Origin: Primulina eburnea
Taxonomy: Eukaryota > Streptophyta > Magnoliopsida > Lamiales > Gesneriaceae
Direction of reading: 5' to 3'
NCBI RefSeq assembly: GCF_022965805.1
Contig: NC_133108.1
Coordinates: 18,674,056-18,738,055, forward strand
Length of the DNA stretch: 64,000 nucleotides
Shown: positions 11,641 to 22,407 of the stretch, in pieces
How the letters are laid out: every line of letters starts with the position of its first letter
Numbering within the stretch: the first letter of the stretch is position 1
The notes under the pieces: model-generated
Seen by the model: only the letters and a program-made list of their open reading frames with translations
The model's database searches: none
What the model was told of the DNA's origin: nothing
Made by a program: the position numbers and the translations under genes

Positions 11641-14600
11641 TATTTTAATTTCAGGCAGAGTAGTTAAGACATTGATTGATACAGGTGCTACTCATTCTTT
11701 TATGTCTTAACTATTTTTTATATCTTCAGGTTTAGTTCCTTCTATTCTTCCCCTCCAGTTTAATGTTGTATTGCCTTCGGGAGATGTGTTGTGCCCGACA
11801 TCTATTGTGTATGCGTGCTCTGTTCAAATTTATGAGCAAGTGGTTTATGCTGATTTGATTGTTATTCCGATGGTTGCGTTTGATATTATACTTGGCATGG
11901 ATTGGCTATCGACCTATCGTGCAGTGATTGATTGCGTTGCTAAGACGGTGAAATTTACAGATGATGGCAATGGGGAAGATATGCTCGCCAGTGCAGGTAC
12001 TTCGCTGGTCCTTCCTTTTATTTCGTGTCTTGAGGCTAAGAAGTTGTTGTGTAGAGGTTGTGATGGGTTTTTGGCTTCGATTGTTGATATGGATAGAATG
12101 GTTAAGTTGAATATCGATGATATTGATGTGGTAAGAGATTTCCCTGATGTATTTGAGGATGATGTTCCGGGTTTACCGCCGGACAGACATGTAGAGTTTG
12201 TGATTGATCTAGTTCCGAGTACGGTTCCTATTTCTAAGGCTCCGTATGGAATGGCCCCTTTAGAGATGAAAGTGTTGAAGACGCGGTTGCAGGATTTATT
12301 GGATAAGGGTTTTATTCGACCGAGTTCTTTGCCTTGGGGAGCTCCGGTTCTTTTCGTCAAGAAGAAATATGGGTCTTTGCGGCTTTGCATTGATTATAGA
12401 GAGATGAACAAAGTGACTATCAAGAATAAATATCCGTTGCCACAAATAGACGATCTTTTTGATCAACTGCAGGGGGCTACCGTGTTTTCAAAGATTGATC
12501 TGCAATCTGGTTATTATCAGTTGAAGGTTAGGGAGTCTGATATCCCTAAGACGGCGTTACGGTCATTATGAATTTCTTGTGATGTCTTTAGGTCTGACTA
12601 ATGCTCCTTCAGTCTTCATGGATCTTATGAACCGAGTGTTCAAGCCGTATTTGGATAGCTTCGTCATTATTTTCATCGATGACATATTGATTTATTCCAA
12701 GACCAGAGAGCTTCATTCAGAGCACCTCAGAGTTGTTCTTCAGTTGCTGAGAGAGAAGAGGTTGTACACTAAGTTGAAGAAATATGATTTTTGGTTGGAG
12801 CAGATTTCTTTCTTAGGCCATGTTGTCTCGAAGGATGGTATAGTTGTTGATCCAGTGAAAATAGATGCGATACAGAAGTGGCCTATTCCTACCACTGTAT
12901 CAGAGGTGCGCAGTTTTCTTGGTTTGACGGGTTATTATCGTCGTTTTATTGCAGACTTTTCTAAGATTGCCCTGCCATTAACCAATCTGACGAGGAAGAC
13001 TGTGAAGTTTGAGTGGTCCAATGATTGTCAATGTGGATTTCAAGAATTGAAAGATAGGTTGACGACAGCTCCTGTACTTGCATTGCCTAGTGGTTTAGAG
13101 GACTTTGTTGTTTACACCGATGCGTCGAAGAAAGGTCTCAGTGCAGTGCTTATGCAACGTGGGAAAGTTATAGCTTATGCTTCTCGCCAGTTGAAAGATT
13201 ACGAGAAGAATTATCCTACGCATGATCTGGAGCTGGCAGCTGTGGTTTTCCCCCTGAAAATCTGGAGACATTATTTATATGGCGAAATGTGTGAGTTTTT
13301 CACGGACCACAAGAGTTTAAAGTACTTGTTTTCTCAGAAAGAACTCAATATGGGCCAGAGACGGTGGTTAGAGCTTGTCAAGGATTATGATGTGACGATT
13401 AGTTACCACCCTTGGAAAGCGAATGTTGTAGAAAATGCATTGAGCCGTAAGTCAAGTTCTTCTTTGAGTCCGATGATTCAGCAGCCGTTGTTGTTAGACT
13501 TGCAACAAGAGTAGATAGCTTTGGTAGTCCCAGGAACCATTGCTCGTTTTTCAGCGTTGGTCATTCGGGCTACATTGACGGACAGGATCCGTAGAGAGCA
13601 GGTCAATGATTTACAGTTGACAGAGTTGAGAGCCAGAGCAGAGGAGAGAGGTTATTCAGAGTTTGGGTTGTATGGAGATGGTTTGATGACATTTAGAGGA
13701 CGTATATGTATTACTGTTGGTGATGATATTCGGCAAGACGTCTTGACAGAGGCACATACCGCGCCATATTCGATACATCCAAGCAACACCAAGATGTATC
13801 AGGATCATCGTAGACTCTATTGATGGCCAGGTATGAAGAAAGATATTGCCATGTTTATTTCTCAGTGCCTAACTTGTCAGCAAGTGAAAATCGAGCACCA
13901 GAGACATTGCTATCATTGCCGATTCCTCAATGGAAATGGGAGCATATTACGATGGACTTCGTGACTGGTTTTCCCAGAACACAGAAAGGTTTTAACTCTA
14001 TTTGGGTTATTGCTGATTGGTTGACCAAGTCAGCGCATTTTCTTCCAGTCAAGACGACGTATTCCATGAACCAGTATGCCGAAGAGTACATAGCAGAGAT
14101 TGTGAGACTTCATGGTGTTACTATGTCGATCGTGTCTGATCGTGACCCTAGATTTACTTCGGAGTTTTGGAAGAGTTTGCAGAGCTATGGGTTCACGGTT
14201 AGCATTCAGTACAGCTTATCACCCCCAGAGCAACGGTCAATCAGAGAGAGTTATTCAGATTTTAGAGGATATGCTCAGAGCTTGTACTATTGATTATCCT
14301 GGTAGCTGGGATTCCAAATTGCCTCTTGTTTAGTTCACGTATAATAATAGCTACCAAGCGACGATTGGCATGGCACCGTATAAAGCACTTTATGGGAGAA
14401 AGTTTAGATCGCCCTTGTATTGTGACGAGATTGGCGAGAGGAAGATGTTTGGTCCAGAGTTGGTCCAACAGACAGCTGATGTTGCTGCTGTCATTCGAGA
14501 GAGGATGAAGATAGTGCAGTCAAGACAGAATAGTTATGTTGATGTGCATCGTAGGCCGTTAAAGTTTGAGGTTGGTGATCATGTGTTTTTGAAGATAGCA

Positions 14601-14993
14601 CCTCTTAAGGGTGTGATGCGGTTTGGCAAGAAGGGAAAGTTGAGTCCGAGATTTATTGGCCCATTTGAGATCTTGGACAGAGTCGGTGATCGAGCTTACA
14701 GGTTAGCCCTACCGCCAGATCTTGACAGAGTTCATAATGTTTTTCATGTCTCCATGCTCACGAAGTATATTGCGAATCCTTCCCATGTTCTTCACCACAA
14801 GCCATTGGATTTGACGCCGAATTTGACGTACCAAGAGATTCCAGTTCAGATTCTGGATCGCAAAGTTAAAGTATTGAGAAACAAAGAGATCGGCATTGTT
14901 AAAGTCCTTTGGAGGAATCATTTGATTGAAGAAGCCACGTGGGAACCAGAGGATAAAATGAAAGAGAAGTATCCTGAGTTGTTTGCGCAGTGA
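11641..14993 (+). pseudogene. pol: Chromovirus pol of element B (PR-RT-RH-INT-chromodomain), degenerate
   Basis: Order: protease active site D-T-G-A (about 11680), RT (about 12180-12860, catalytic F-I-D-D-I-L), RNase H (about 13070-13450, Y-T-D-A-S), INT with H-H-C-C and D,D,E residues (about 13740-14350), then the INT tail and chromodomain ending at TGA 14991-14993. Breaks are: TAA 11708-11710 just after the PR active site, a short deletion near 12557, TAG 13512-13514, TGA 13821-13823 (a Trp codon in E), a 10-bp deletion near 13905, a frame problem near 14190, and TAG 14331-14333. Element C begins 10 bp after the terminal stop. Confidence 0.9.
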
Positions 14994-15003
14994 CGTCAAT
15001 TTC

Positions 15004-17505
15004 AGAGTATTTTGAACTCGCATAAAAATCGTAAAATAACATGGGCGGTCCTCGGGTTTAGCCTGCCGCTCAGTCCAAGCCTGCCCCTTGGTCACCACCT
15101 CCTGTCTCCCCAACATAGTCACCTGCATCGATCAAGTCTAGTGAGTCTAAAGACTCAACACGTATAAACTGGAATAACGAGTACTACATAATAAAATCAC
15201 ATGCAACTTTAAAATAGGACATACATAACTTGAAACTTGAACTTGCGTATTAAAACTTGAACATACGTACATACATACTTCGACGTGCCATAACTTAGAC
15301 TTTTCATAAACATGCTGCATACTTGAACATACTTGCACATACATAACTTCATCATTTTTGCGTAGAGGATGTTTCAAAGCAAGTGACCCATACATAATAA
15401 ACGCCTGATCAGACAAACCGCAGTACTGGGCTGACAGGGACGTATCCATTGCCACATACATGAGATCCCCGTTCATAATTTAACGGAGTGGGGAGGTCCT
15501 CGGACACGTTCACCGACTTCCAAACCCATTCAATTTGGTCACAAGACATTTAGCATACCTCAAAACTTAAAATATTTTCTTGCACGTCAAACATACTTAC
15601 TTGGCATTGAGGGATTCGTTGGACTTCGACTCGGGCCGTCGCTGCTGCACATACTAACATGAATCTGCATACTTAACTTTCATAGCTTAGACGTATCAAT
15701 CATACTTACTTACAAGTTCATTCAATTCCTTAGGACGTTCTAAAATTCCCATGACTCGACCTCGTAAATCATTGTACTAAACCATGACGTCAAACCTCAA
15801 AGCATACTATAAGATTTTCCCCAAAATATGAAGGACACGGACCCCGTGCCTACATCCGTGTAGGGGTCCGTGTAGACTCGGGTAAAAGGGTTCGGAAAGA
15901 AGGGTGGACACGGACCCCGTGCCAGGGTCCGGGTGGAGGTCCGTGTAGACTCTGGAAAAAGGCTCCGAAAAGAATCAAAAGCACGGACCCCGTGTCAGGG
16001 TTCGGGTGGAGGTCCGTGTAGACTCTGTAATGGCGCACCAAGAGAAAAACAAAGACACGGACCCCGTGCCAGGGTCCGTGCTTGGGTCCGTGTACCTGCG
16101 GGACAAACGAAGCTACGAAAATTCTGTACATGCTTTGCTCAATTTTCTAGACTCGGTTGCACGGACTATGAAACGACACCCCGAGACCCATCCTATCATG
16201 CCCTAACATCAAACCATAAACGTACAACCACGCAACGCAACAATGTTCCCCTACGACACATCCAATTCAAAACATATATAGCAATTGACACTAATTCGTT
16301 ACCTACGACTTCTAATGCGTGTGAGTGCCTATCGACACTAGGCGACGCATCAATTGACATCCTATTATCATAATAATCATACCTAGACGCAGCAACGATC
16401 ACCCGTCGATCCCCAACGCAGCCTGCAACAAAGAAACTTCAAGAACACAATATTCGTAAAAGTCGCAGTTTGAGCAGTCCCACGAAAAACGCCATAACTC
16501 GCTCAATTGTTATCCAAAAATTTCGAATCATATATCAAATCGAAGGTATTGAAAAGTTCTAAAACTTTGTAGTTGAAAGTTTTCTCAAAATTCCAGTAGA
16601 AAAATCGCAGTTTTGATACGAACAGAAAAATCAAAAATCCCAGATCTGAAAAGTGTTTCAAAAGTGATTCCAACGTAGTTGCTCAAACTTTTACGCATCA
16701 TACACATAGTTTTACACAAAAATAACAACGCACGCATAATATGACATGGTCGATGCATCAAGAACAAAATATACGTGCCTTTTCGATATTTAAAAGTACC
16801 GTAACGACGACACCGACGCGGGAAAGAAGCGAGGTTGATCCGGGACGACTTGCGGCTCGACTTTCTTGCAATAAAACTCTCGAAAATTTGCTAGAAGATG
16901 GAGAGGGAGGGGGCGGCTGCTCTCTAGAAATAACCCTAGGTTTTCACTCTTTCAAAATAATAAAACTGAATGTGTGTGTGTTATACGGTATTTAGTGTGT
17001 GTTTGTGTGTGTGAGTGTGGGTGTGTAAACATGTGTGTGTGCGTGTGTTAAAGAGTAGATTAGGGAATGATTTTTGCTTAATTAAAATCATTAGCAATTA
17101 ATTAAAAATACTATCTATCCTCTCAACTAATAAAAAGCCCTTAGTGAATTGTACAAGTGCTAGACTTTTAAAAGTTTAAAACTCCCAAAATTACTAAATA
17201 CGTGATTTAAGCTTAAAATGCTAAAACTCAATAAATTATTTAAACGCCCCATTCCTGACTTAAAATAAAGAACCACATAAAATTTCCAAAATCGTCACCG
17301 GTCTCTTCCTCGATCCCGCCTCGAATAATCGCCTGAAATATGAAACTCGAAAGACATTTTAACGTGCATCACAATGAACATGAATAATTTAAATAATGCA
17401 TTTTTCATAATCTATGCATGGCTAAAACTCATTTAAAATTAATTAAATGATTTAACAATTTAAGTAAATGCATGGGTTATACGTGTATTGAATTTGGGCA
17501 CTACA
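15004..17505 (-). repeat. 3' LTR of element C, truncated
   Basis: It aligns with 22607-25173 at high similarity. In element orientation it starts TGTAGTGCCC at 17505. The final ~200 bp (matching 22408-22606) are missing at the junction with B near 15003. A (GT)n-rich tract lies at about 16970-17045. Confidence 0.92.
15835..16095 (-). repeat. U3 array in C 3' LTR, motif CACGG-ACC-CCGTG, ~73-bp period
   Basis: Four units of about 70 bp each start with CACGGACCCCGTG (5-bp arms, 3-nt centre) and carry a second half GGTCCGTGTAGACTC further on. A TATA-like cttatagt (minus strand) lies at 15806-15813, about 22 bp downstream in element orientation. The same array is at 23506-23766, and a close relative is in the ATH LTR. 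Confidence 0.88.
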
Positions 17506-17520
17506 GTTTCTCTCCCACTT
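17506..17520 (-). promoter_or_regulatory. Polypurine tract of element C
   Basis: On the minus strand, AAGTGGGAGAGAAAC abuts the start of the 3' LTR, the expected plus-strand primer position. It is preceded by the TTTCGAGGACGAAAT block also seen before the PPT of A, E and G. Confidence 0.88.
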
Positions 17521-17541
17521 ATAAAGATTTCGTCCTCGAAA

Positions 17542-20500
17542 TTAAGTCTTACCGAACAACTCCGGGTAGCGAAGTCTCATGTCGGCCTCTGACTCCCAAG
17601 TGGCTTCTTCCACTGATTGGTTTAGCCACCGGACTTTAACCAACTTAGTCGTCTTGTTCTGAAGTCTGCGCTCCTGTCTGTCTAGGATTTGGACTGGTCT
17701 CTCCTCATAAGACAGGTCTGAAGCCAACTGCAATGGTTCATAACTTAGAATGTGCGAAGGATTAGCCAAATATTTCTTCAGCATTGAGACGTGGAACACA
17801 TTGTGTACCCCGGCCAGATTTGGCGGAAGGGCAACACGATAGGCTAGTGTCCCAACTCTGTCCAAAATCTCAAACGGCCCAATAAACCTCGGACTCAACT
17901 TGCCTCTCTTTCCAAATCTCATAACACCCTTCATAGGTGCTATCTTAACGAATACGTGATCACCAACGGCAAATTCGAGATCTCTCCTCCTCTTATCAGC
18001 ATAACTCTTCTGACGACTTTGGGCGGTCTTCATTCTGTCACGAATCTTGGCCACTACGTCTGCAATCTGCTGAACTATTTCTGGACCAAGTTCTGCCCTC
18101 TCACCAACTTCATCCCAATGAACTGGTGATCTGCACTTCCTTCCATACAACGCCTCATAGGGGGCCATACCAATAGATGCTTGGAAGCTGTTGTTGTACG
18201 TGAACTCCACTAGAGGTAGTCTAGACTCCCAAGTTCCTTGAAAATCAATCATGCACGCTCTCAGCAAATCCTCTAAAATCTGAATCACTCGCTCAGACTG
18301 GCCATCTGTCTGCAGGTGAAAAGCTGTACTGAAAAGCAACTTCGTCCCCATGGCTGCATGTAAGCTCTTCCAGAAGGACGATGTGAATCTCGGGTCCCTG
18401 TCGGACACAATTGAAACTGGGAACCCATGCAACCGGACTATCTCCCGAATATATAGCTCCACGTACTGCGTCATGGAGAAAGTCGTCTTCACTGGCAAAA
18501 AGTGTGCTGTCTTAGTGAGTCGGTAAACTATAACCCAAATAGAATTCGATCCTCGGACTGACCTCGGCAACCCAACCACAAAATCCATAGTAATGTTCTC
18601 CCACTTCCACTCAGGGTGGGGAGTGGCTTAACCAATCCTGCTGGCCTCAGATGTTCAGCTTTTACTTGCTGGCAAGTGAGACATTCGGACACGAACCTGC
18701 GGATGTCTCGCTTCATCCCTGGCCACCAATACAAAAGCTGGAGATCCTTATACATCTTGGTACCTCCTGGATGGATAGAATACGGAGATGCGTGTGCCTC
18801 TGTCAAAATATCTTGTCTATCGAGTCACTACTAGGCACCCACATTCTACCTCTGTACCTCACTATCCCATCTGACACTGTATGAAGAACACTGCCTTTGG
18901 CCTCATCTCTCAATCTCCATTTCTGTAGCTGCTCGTCTGAAGACTGTCCTGCCCGGATACGGTCTAGCATATCAGATTTGACTGTCAGATTAGACAGCTT
19001 AGGAGCTCTGCCCTCACGATAAATCTCTGGACCAAACTTCTGAATCTCAGATTGAAGAGGTTTCTGCACTGACAACTGAGCTACAACTGCCACTTTCCTG
19101 CTCAATGCGTCCGCGACAACATTGGCCTTTCCCGGATGGTAGCTAATTTCGCAGTCGTAATCCTTCACAAGTTCCAACCATCGTCTTTGTCTCATATTCA
19201 ACTCCTTCTGCGTGAAGAAATATTTGAGACTCTTGTGGTCGGTGAAAATCTGACATTTCTCGCCGTATAGGTAATGTCTCCAAATTTTCAGTGTGAAGAC
19301 AACAGCGGCTAACTCTAGGTCGTGAGTCGGATAGTTCTTCTCGTGCACTTTCAGTTGCCTGGAAGCATAGGCTATGACCCGACCCTGCTGCATCAATACT
19401 GCGCCTAACCCGAGCTTAGATGCATCGGTATATAACACAAAGTCTCCTTGCCCGGATGGCATGGCTAGCACTGGCGCTGAAATAAGAGCTTGCTTCAACG
19501 TATCGAAGCTCTTCTGGCATTCGTCGCTCCACACAAATTTAGCATTCTTCTTGGTGAGTGACGTTAGTGGCACCGCTATGGATGAAAATCTTCGAATGAA
19601 CTTACGGTAGTATCCGGCCAAACCCAGAAAGCTGCGGATTTCTGAAGCGTTCTTAAGTTCAACCCAATCTCTAACCGTTGCTACCTTAGATGGATCCAAT
19701 TCAATTCCACTGCTAGATACAATATGCCCCAAAAACGCTACCTTCTCCAACCAAAATTCACACTTACTGAACTTCGCATATAACTTGCGACTCTGCAAGG
19801 TCTGTAAAACTGTTCTCAAGTGCTGGCTGTGCTCCTCATGGCTCTTCGAGTATATAAGAATATCGTCAATGAATACTATGACGAATTGATCGAGGAATGG
19901 CTGAAATACTCGGTTCATGAGATCCATGAAAATTGCTGGAGCATTAGTCAATCCAAACGGCATCACTAAGAATTCATAATGCCCATACCGGGTCCTGAAA
20001 GCTGTCTTGTGGACATCTGCATCCTTCACTTTTAGCTGATGGTACCCTGATCGAAGATCTATCTTAGAGAACACCGTAGCTCCCTGTAATTGATCAAAAA
20101 AGTCTTCGATTCTAGGCAACGGGTACTTATTCTTGTTCGTTACCTTGTTCAGTTCGCGGTAATCGATGCACAGTCTCAGGCTTCCGTCTTTCTTTTTCAC
20201 AAAAAGTACCGGTGCGCCCCACGGTGAGAAACTCGGGCGGATAAACTCCTTGTCTAAGAGCTCCTGAATCTGCTGCTTGAGTTCTAACATTTCCGCTGGA
20301 GCTAATCTGTACGGTGCCTTAGAGATTGGCCCTGTGCCTGGCATGAGATCAATAGCAAACTCCACCTCTCTATCTGGTGGAAGACCTGAAACATCGTCTG
20401 GGAAGACGTCTGGGAATTCACTGACTACTGGCACTTCAGCTAGAGATGGAGTAGGCGCATCAGGTGCTGAAATAATACTAGCCAAGAAGGCCTGGCACCC

Positions 20501-20919
20501 CTTGGAAATCAGTCTCCTCGCCTGCATGCACGAAATCATGCGAGGGAAACTTCTCCATCTGTCTGGCTCAAAAAGAAACTGCTCCATACCCAACGGTCTG
20601 ACTAGTACTGATCTCTTCTGAAAGTCGATAAGAACTCTGTTCTTATTCAGCCAGTCCATTCCCAATATGATGTCGAATTCTGGCATCGGCAATAGGATTA
20701 AATCTGCATACACTAAGTGGCCATGCAGTTCTAGATCGATATCTCTGACCATACTGGTAGCTAACAGCTCTTCCCCTGATGGGTCTGTCACTGAAAAGTT
20801 CACGTCTAGGCCAATGAACTTGAGGTCCAAATGGTTGGCAAAAGTCTCCGATATGAAGGAGTGAGTGGCTCCTGAGTCTATCAGTGCGGTTGTGGATAGT
20901 CTCTTAATAAAAATTCTTC
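17542..20919 (-). pseudogene. pol: Chromovirus pol of element C, two single-base deletions
   Basis: This would be exon 2 of gag-pol. It begins at the acceptor (20919) and runs through the protease active site D-S-G-A-T-H-S (about 20880), RT (about 20350-19700, F-I-D-D-I-L), RNase H (about 19440-19060, Y-T-D-A-S), INT zinc-binding H-H-C-C (about 18790-18650), INT core with D, D and E (about 18590-18280), and the INT tail plus chromodomain. It stops at 17542. Comparison with D shows a single missing base near 18815 and another near 18613; both fall in INT. PR, RT and RNase H are open throughout. The protein would mature reverse transcriptase and integrase for copying and chromatin-directed insertion. 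Confidence 0.92.
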
Positions 20920-21094
20920 CTGAGAAGCGTTAGCACAACACAAACTAACTTATATCCCAAAAATCTTACCAACACTCTCGAGCATAAAAGAACCCAATAC
21001 TCAAGGTGCACAAAATATTACTAGCATACTAATAATTCCAAACAAAATCCACATGCACGGCAAAGAAATACTGAGCTTAGGTAGAAAAGTTTAC
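20920..21094 (-). other. Putative 175-nt spliceosomal intron between gag and protease of C
   Basis: On the minus strand the segment begins GTAAACTTTTC (21094) and ends GCTTCTCAG (20920). A branch-point-like GTGCTAAC lies 10-20 nt before the acceptor. It is T-rich and non-coding in style. The gag frame breaks after the first base of a Gly codon at 21095; joining that base to 20919 completes the codon and keeps the frame straight into PR, with no stop. Unspliced RNA instead runs the gag frame into the intron and stops at 21021. Element D has matching acceptor sequence at the same codon and phase (27060/27061). Splicing itself is inferred. Confidence 0.75.
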
Positions 21095-22172
21095 CGGTTA
21101 GTAATGTTGTGTCTGGGTTCGCCTCTTGTGCATGCATGGCGAACACTCTTCCTTGGGTCGGCTGCTTCCACTGTGGGCACTCTTTCAACATGTGGTCCGT
21201 AGCTCCACATTTAAAACATTTTCCGAATCCCCATAAGCACTGTCCGGGATACTGGCGATTGCACTTCTGGCACACTGGAAAGATAGCGGGCTTCTGAGGC
21301 GCCCCTTGCTGCTGAATTGGACCCATGCCCTTTGGCGGTCCTGGATAAGGCTTTTTCCCAGGCGGCCCCTGAAACGGCCTCTTAAACTGGGATCTCTGCT
21401 GTTGTTGTTGTTGGTGTTGCGGTGGTGCCTGATAGGGCCTCTTGCCCTGTCGGTCCGCCTCTATATCCCTCAGATCCTGTTCTGCCGCCAAAGCCCTAGA
21501 AACTGCAACTGCGTATGTAGAGGGTCCAGCTACTCTCACATCGCGGCGTAGGATCGGCTGTAACCCATTCAGAAAATGCCTTAACTTTGCTTGGGCATCG
21601 TTTGCAATGAGGGGTACAGAGTAACACCCCCTCTCAAACTTCCTAACAAACTCTGCCACGCTACTACCTCCCTGACGCAGCGTCATAAACTCACTGGTGA
21701 GTCTGGATCTTACCTCCTCAGTGAAATATTTGGCGTAGAACGCCTCTTTGAATCCATTCCACGACAGACTCTGCAAGTTTGCTGCCACCGATGCACTCTC
21801 CCACCACAGTCTAGCATCCCCTGACAGCAAGAATATAGCACATCTGACCCTGTCAGCGTCCATCAGCTCCATGAAGTCGAATATTACTTCGATGGACTTG
21901 ATCCATCCCTCAGCTACCATCGGGTCAGGGTTACCCGAAAACTCCTTCGGACTCATCCTCCGGAATCGCTCATATACCGCCTCTGTCCTAGGCCTCTCCT
22001 CGGGGCCTGCAGTAGTCTGGTTCCTCGCAAACTGTGCGAAGAACTGCGTCATGCCTGCAAGCATCTGAGCCTGCATGTCTGAAGGTGGTGGTGGCGGATT
22101 GGCTCTTTCCTCCTCTCGGTGCTCCATGTCCTCAGTCCTTGCTTCCTGGTTAACCATACGTCTAGGAGGCAT
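21095..22172 (-). CDS. gag: Chromovirus Gag of element C
   Basis: I chose ATG 22172 (M-P-P-R-R) because the B and E Gags open M-P-P-K-R; an in-frame ATG at 22220 lies upstream in leader-like sequence. The product has a capsid domain (about residues 75-230, with F-S-G-N-P-D-P, A-x-x-W-I-K-S-I-E, W-W-E, F-Y-x-K-Y-F), a basic Q/P-rich linker with a run of glutamines, and two cysteine motifs near the C-terminus, the second a CCHC knuckle (C-F-K-C-x4-H-x4-C). The frame is open. Without splicing it continues about 24 codons into the intron to a stop at 21021; with splicing it fuses to pol. It would form virus-like particles and bind genomic RNA in the cytoplasm. Confidence 0.88.
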
Positions 22173-22393
22173 ACTGTTCCAATAATTTACCCACCACGTA
22201 AACCCAACATGCATGAACATAAACCAATATCTTAAGATGCAAGTAATTCAAACTTAAAACATGCACATACTGAAATCATAACTTAATGCTTACTACATAA
22301 CATAAATTTGAAACTTTAAAACTTACAGACTTGAGGTGTGACTTCCTGAGCTTCTTGCGACTGTCAATAGGCGTAACCCTTTAAAAGAACACC

Positions 22394-22405
22394 GCTCTGA
22401 TACCA
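22394..22405 (-). promoter_or_regulatory. Primer-binding site of element C (tRNA-iMet)
   Basis: Minus strand TGGTATCAGAGC, 2 nt after the LTR end at 22408. Confidence 0.93.
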
Positions 22406-22407
22406 AC

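Noticed and set aside
15933..16373. 146-aa ORF and similar ORFs in the C LTRs (15850-16206, 23461-23948)
   Set aside because: Translations of the GC-rich U3 array, with no domain.
16970..17045. GT-rich microsatellite in the C LTR as a feature of interest
   Set aside because: An ordinary dinucleotide-rich tract present in both LTRs; no further structure.
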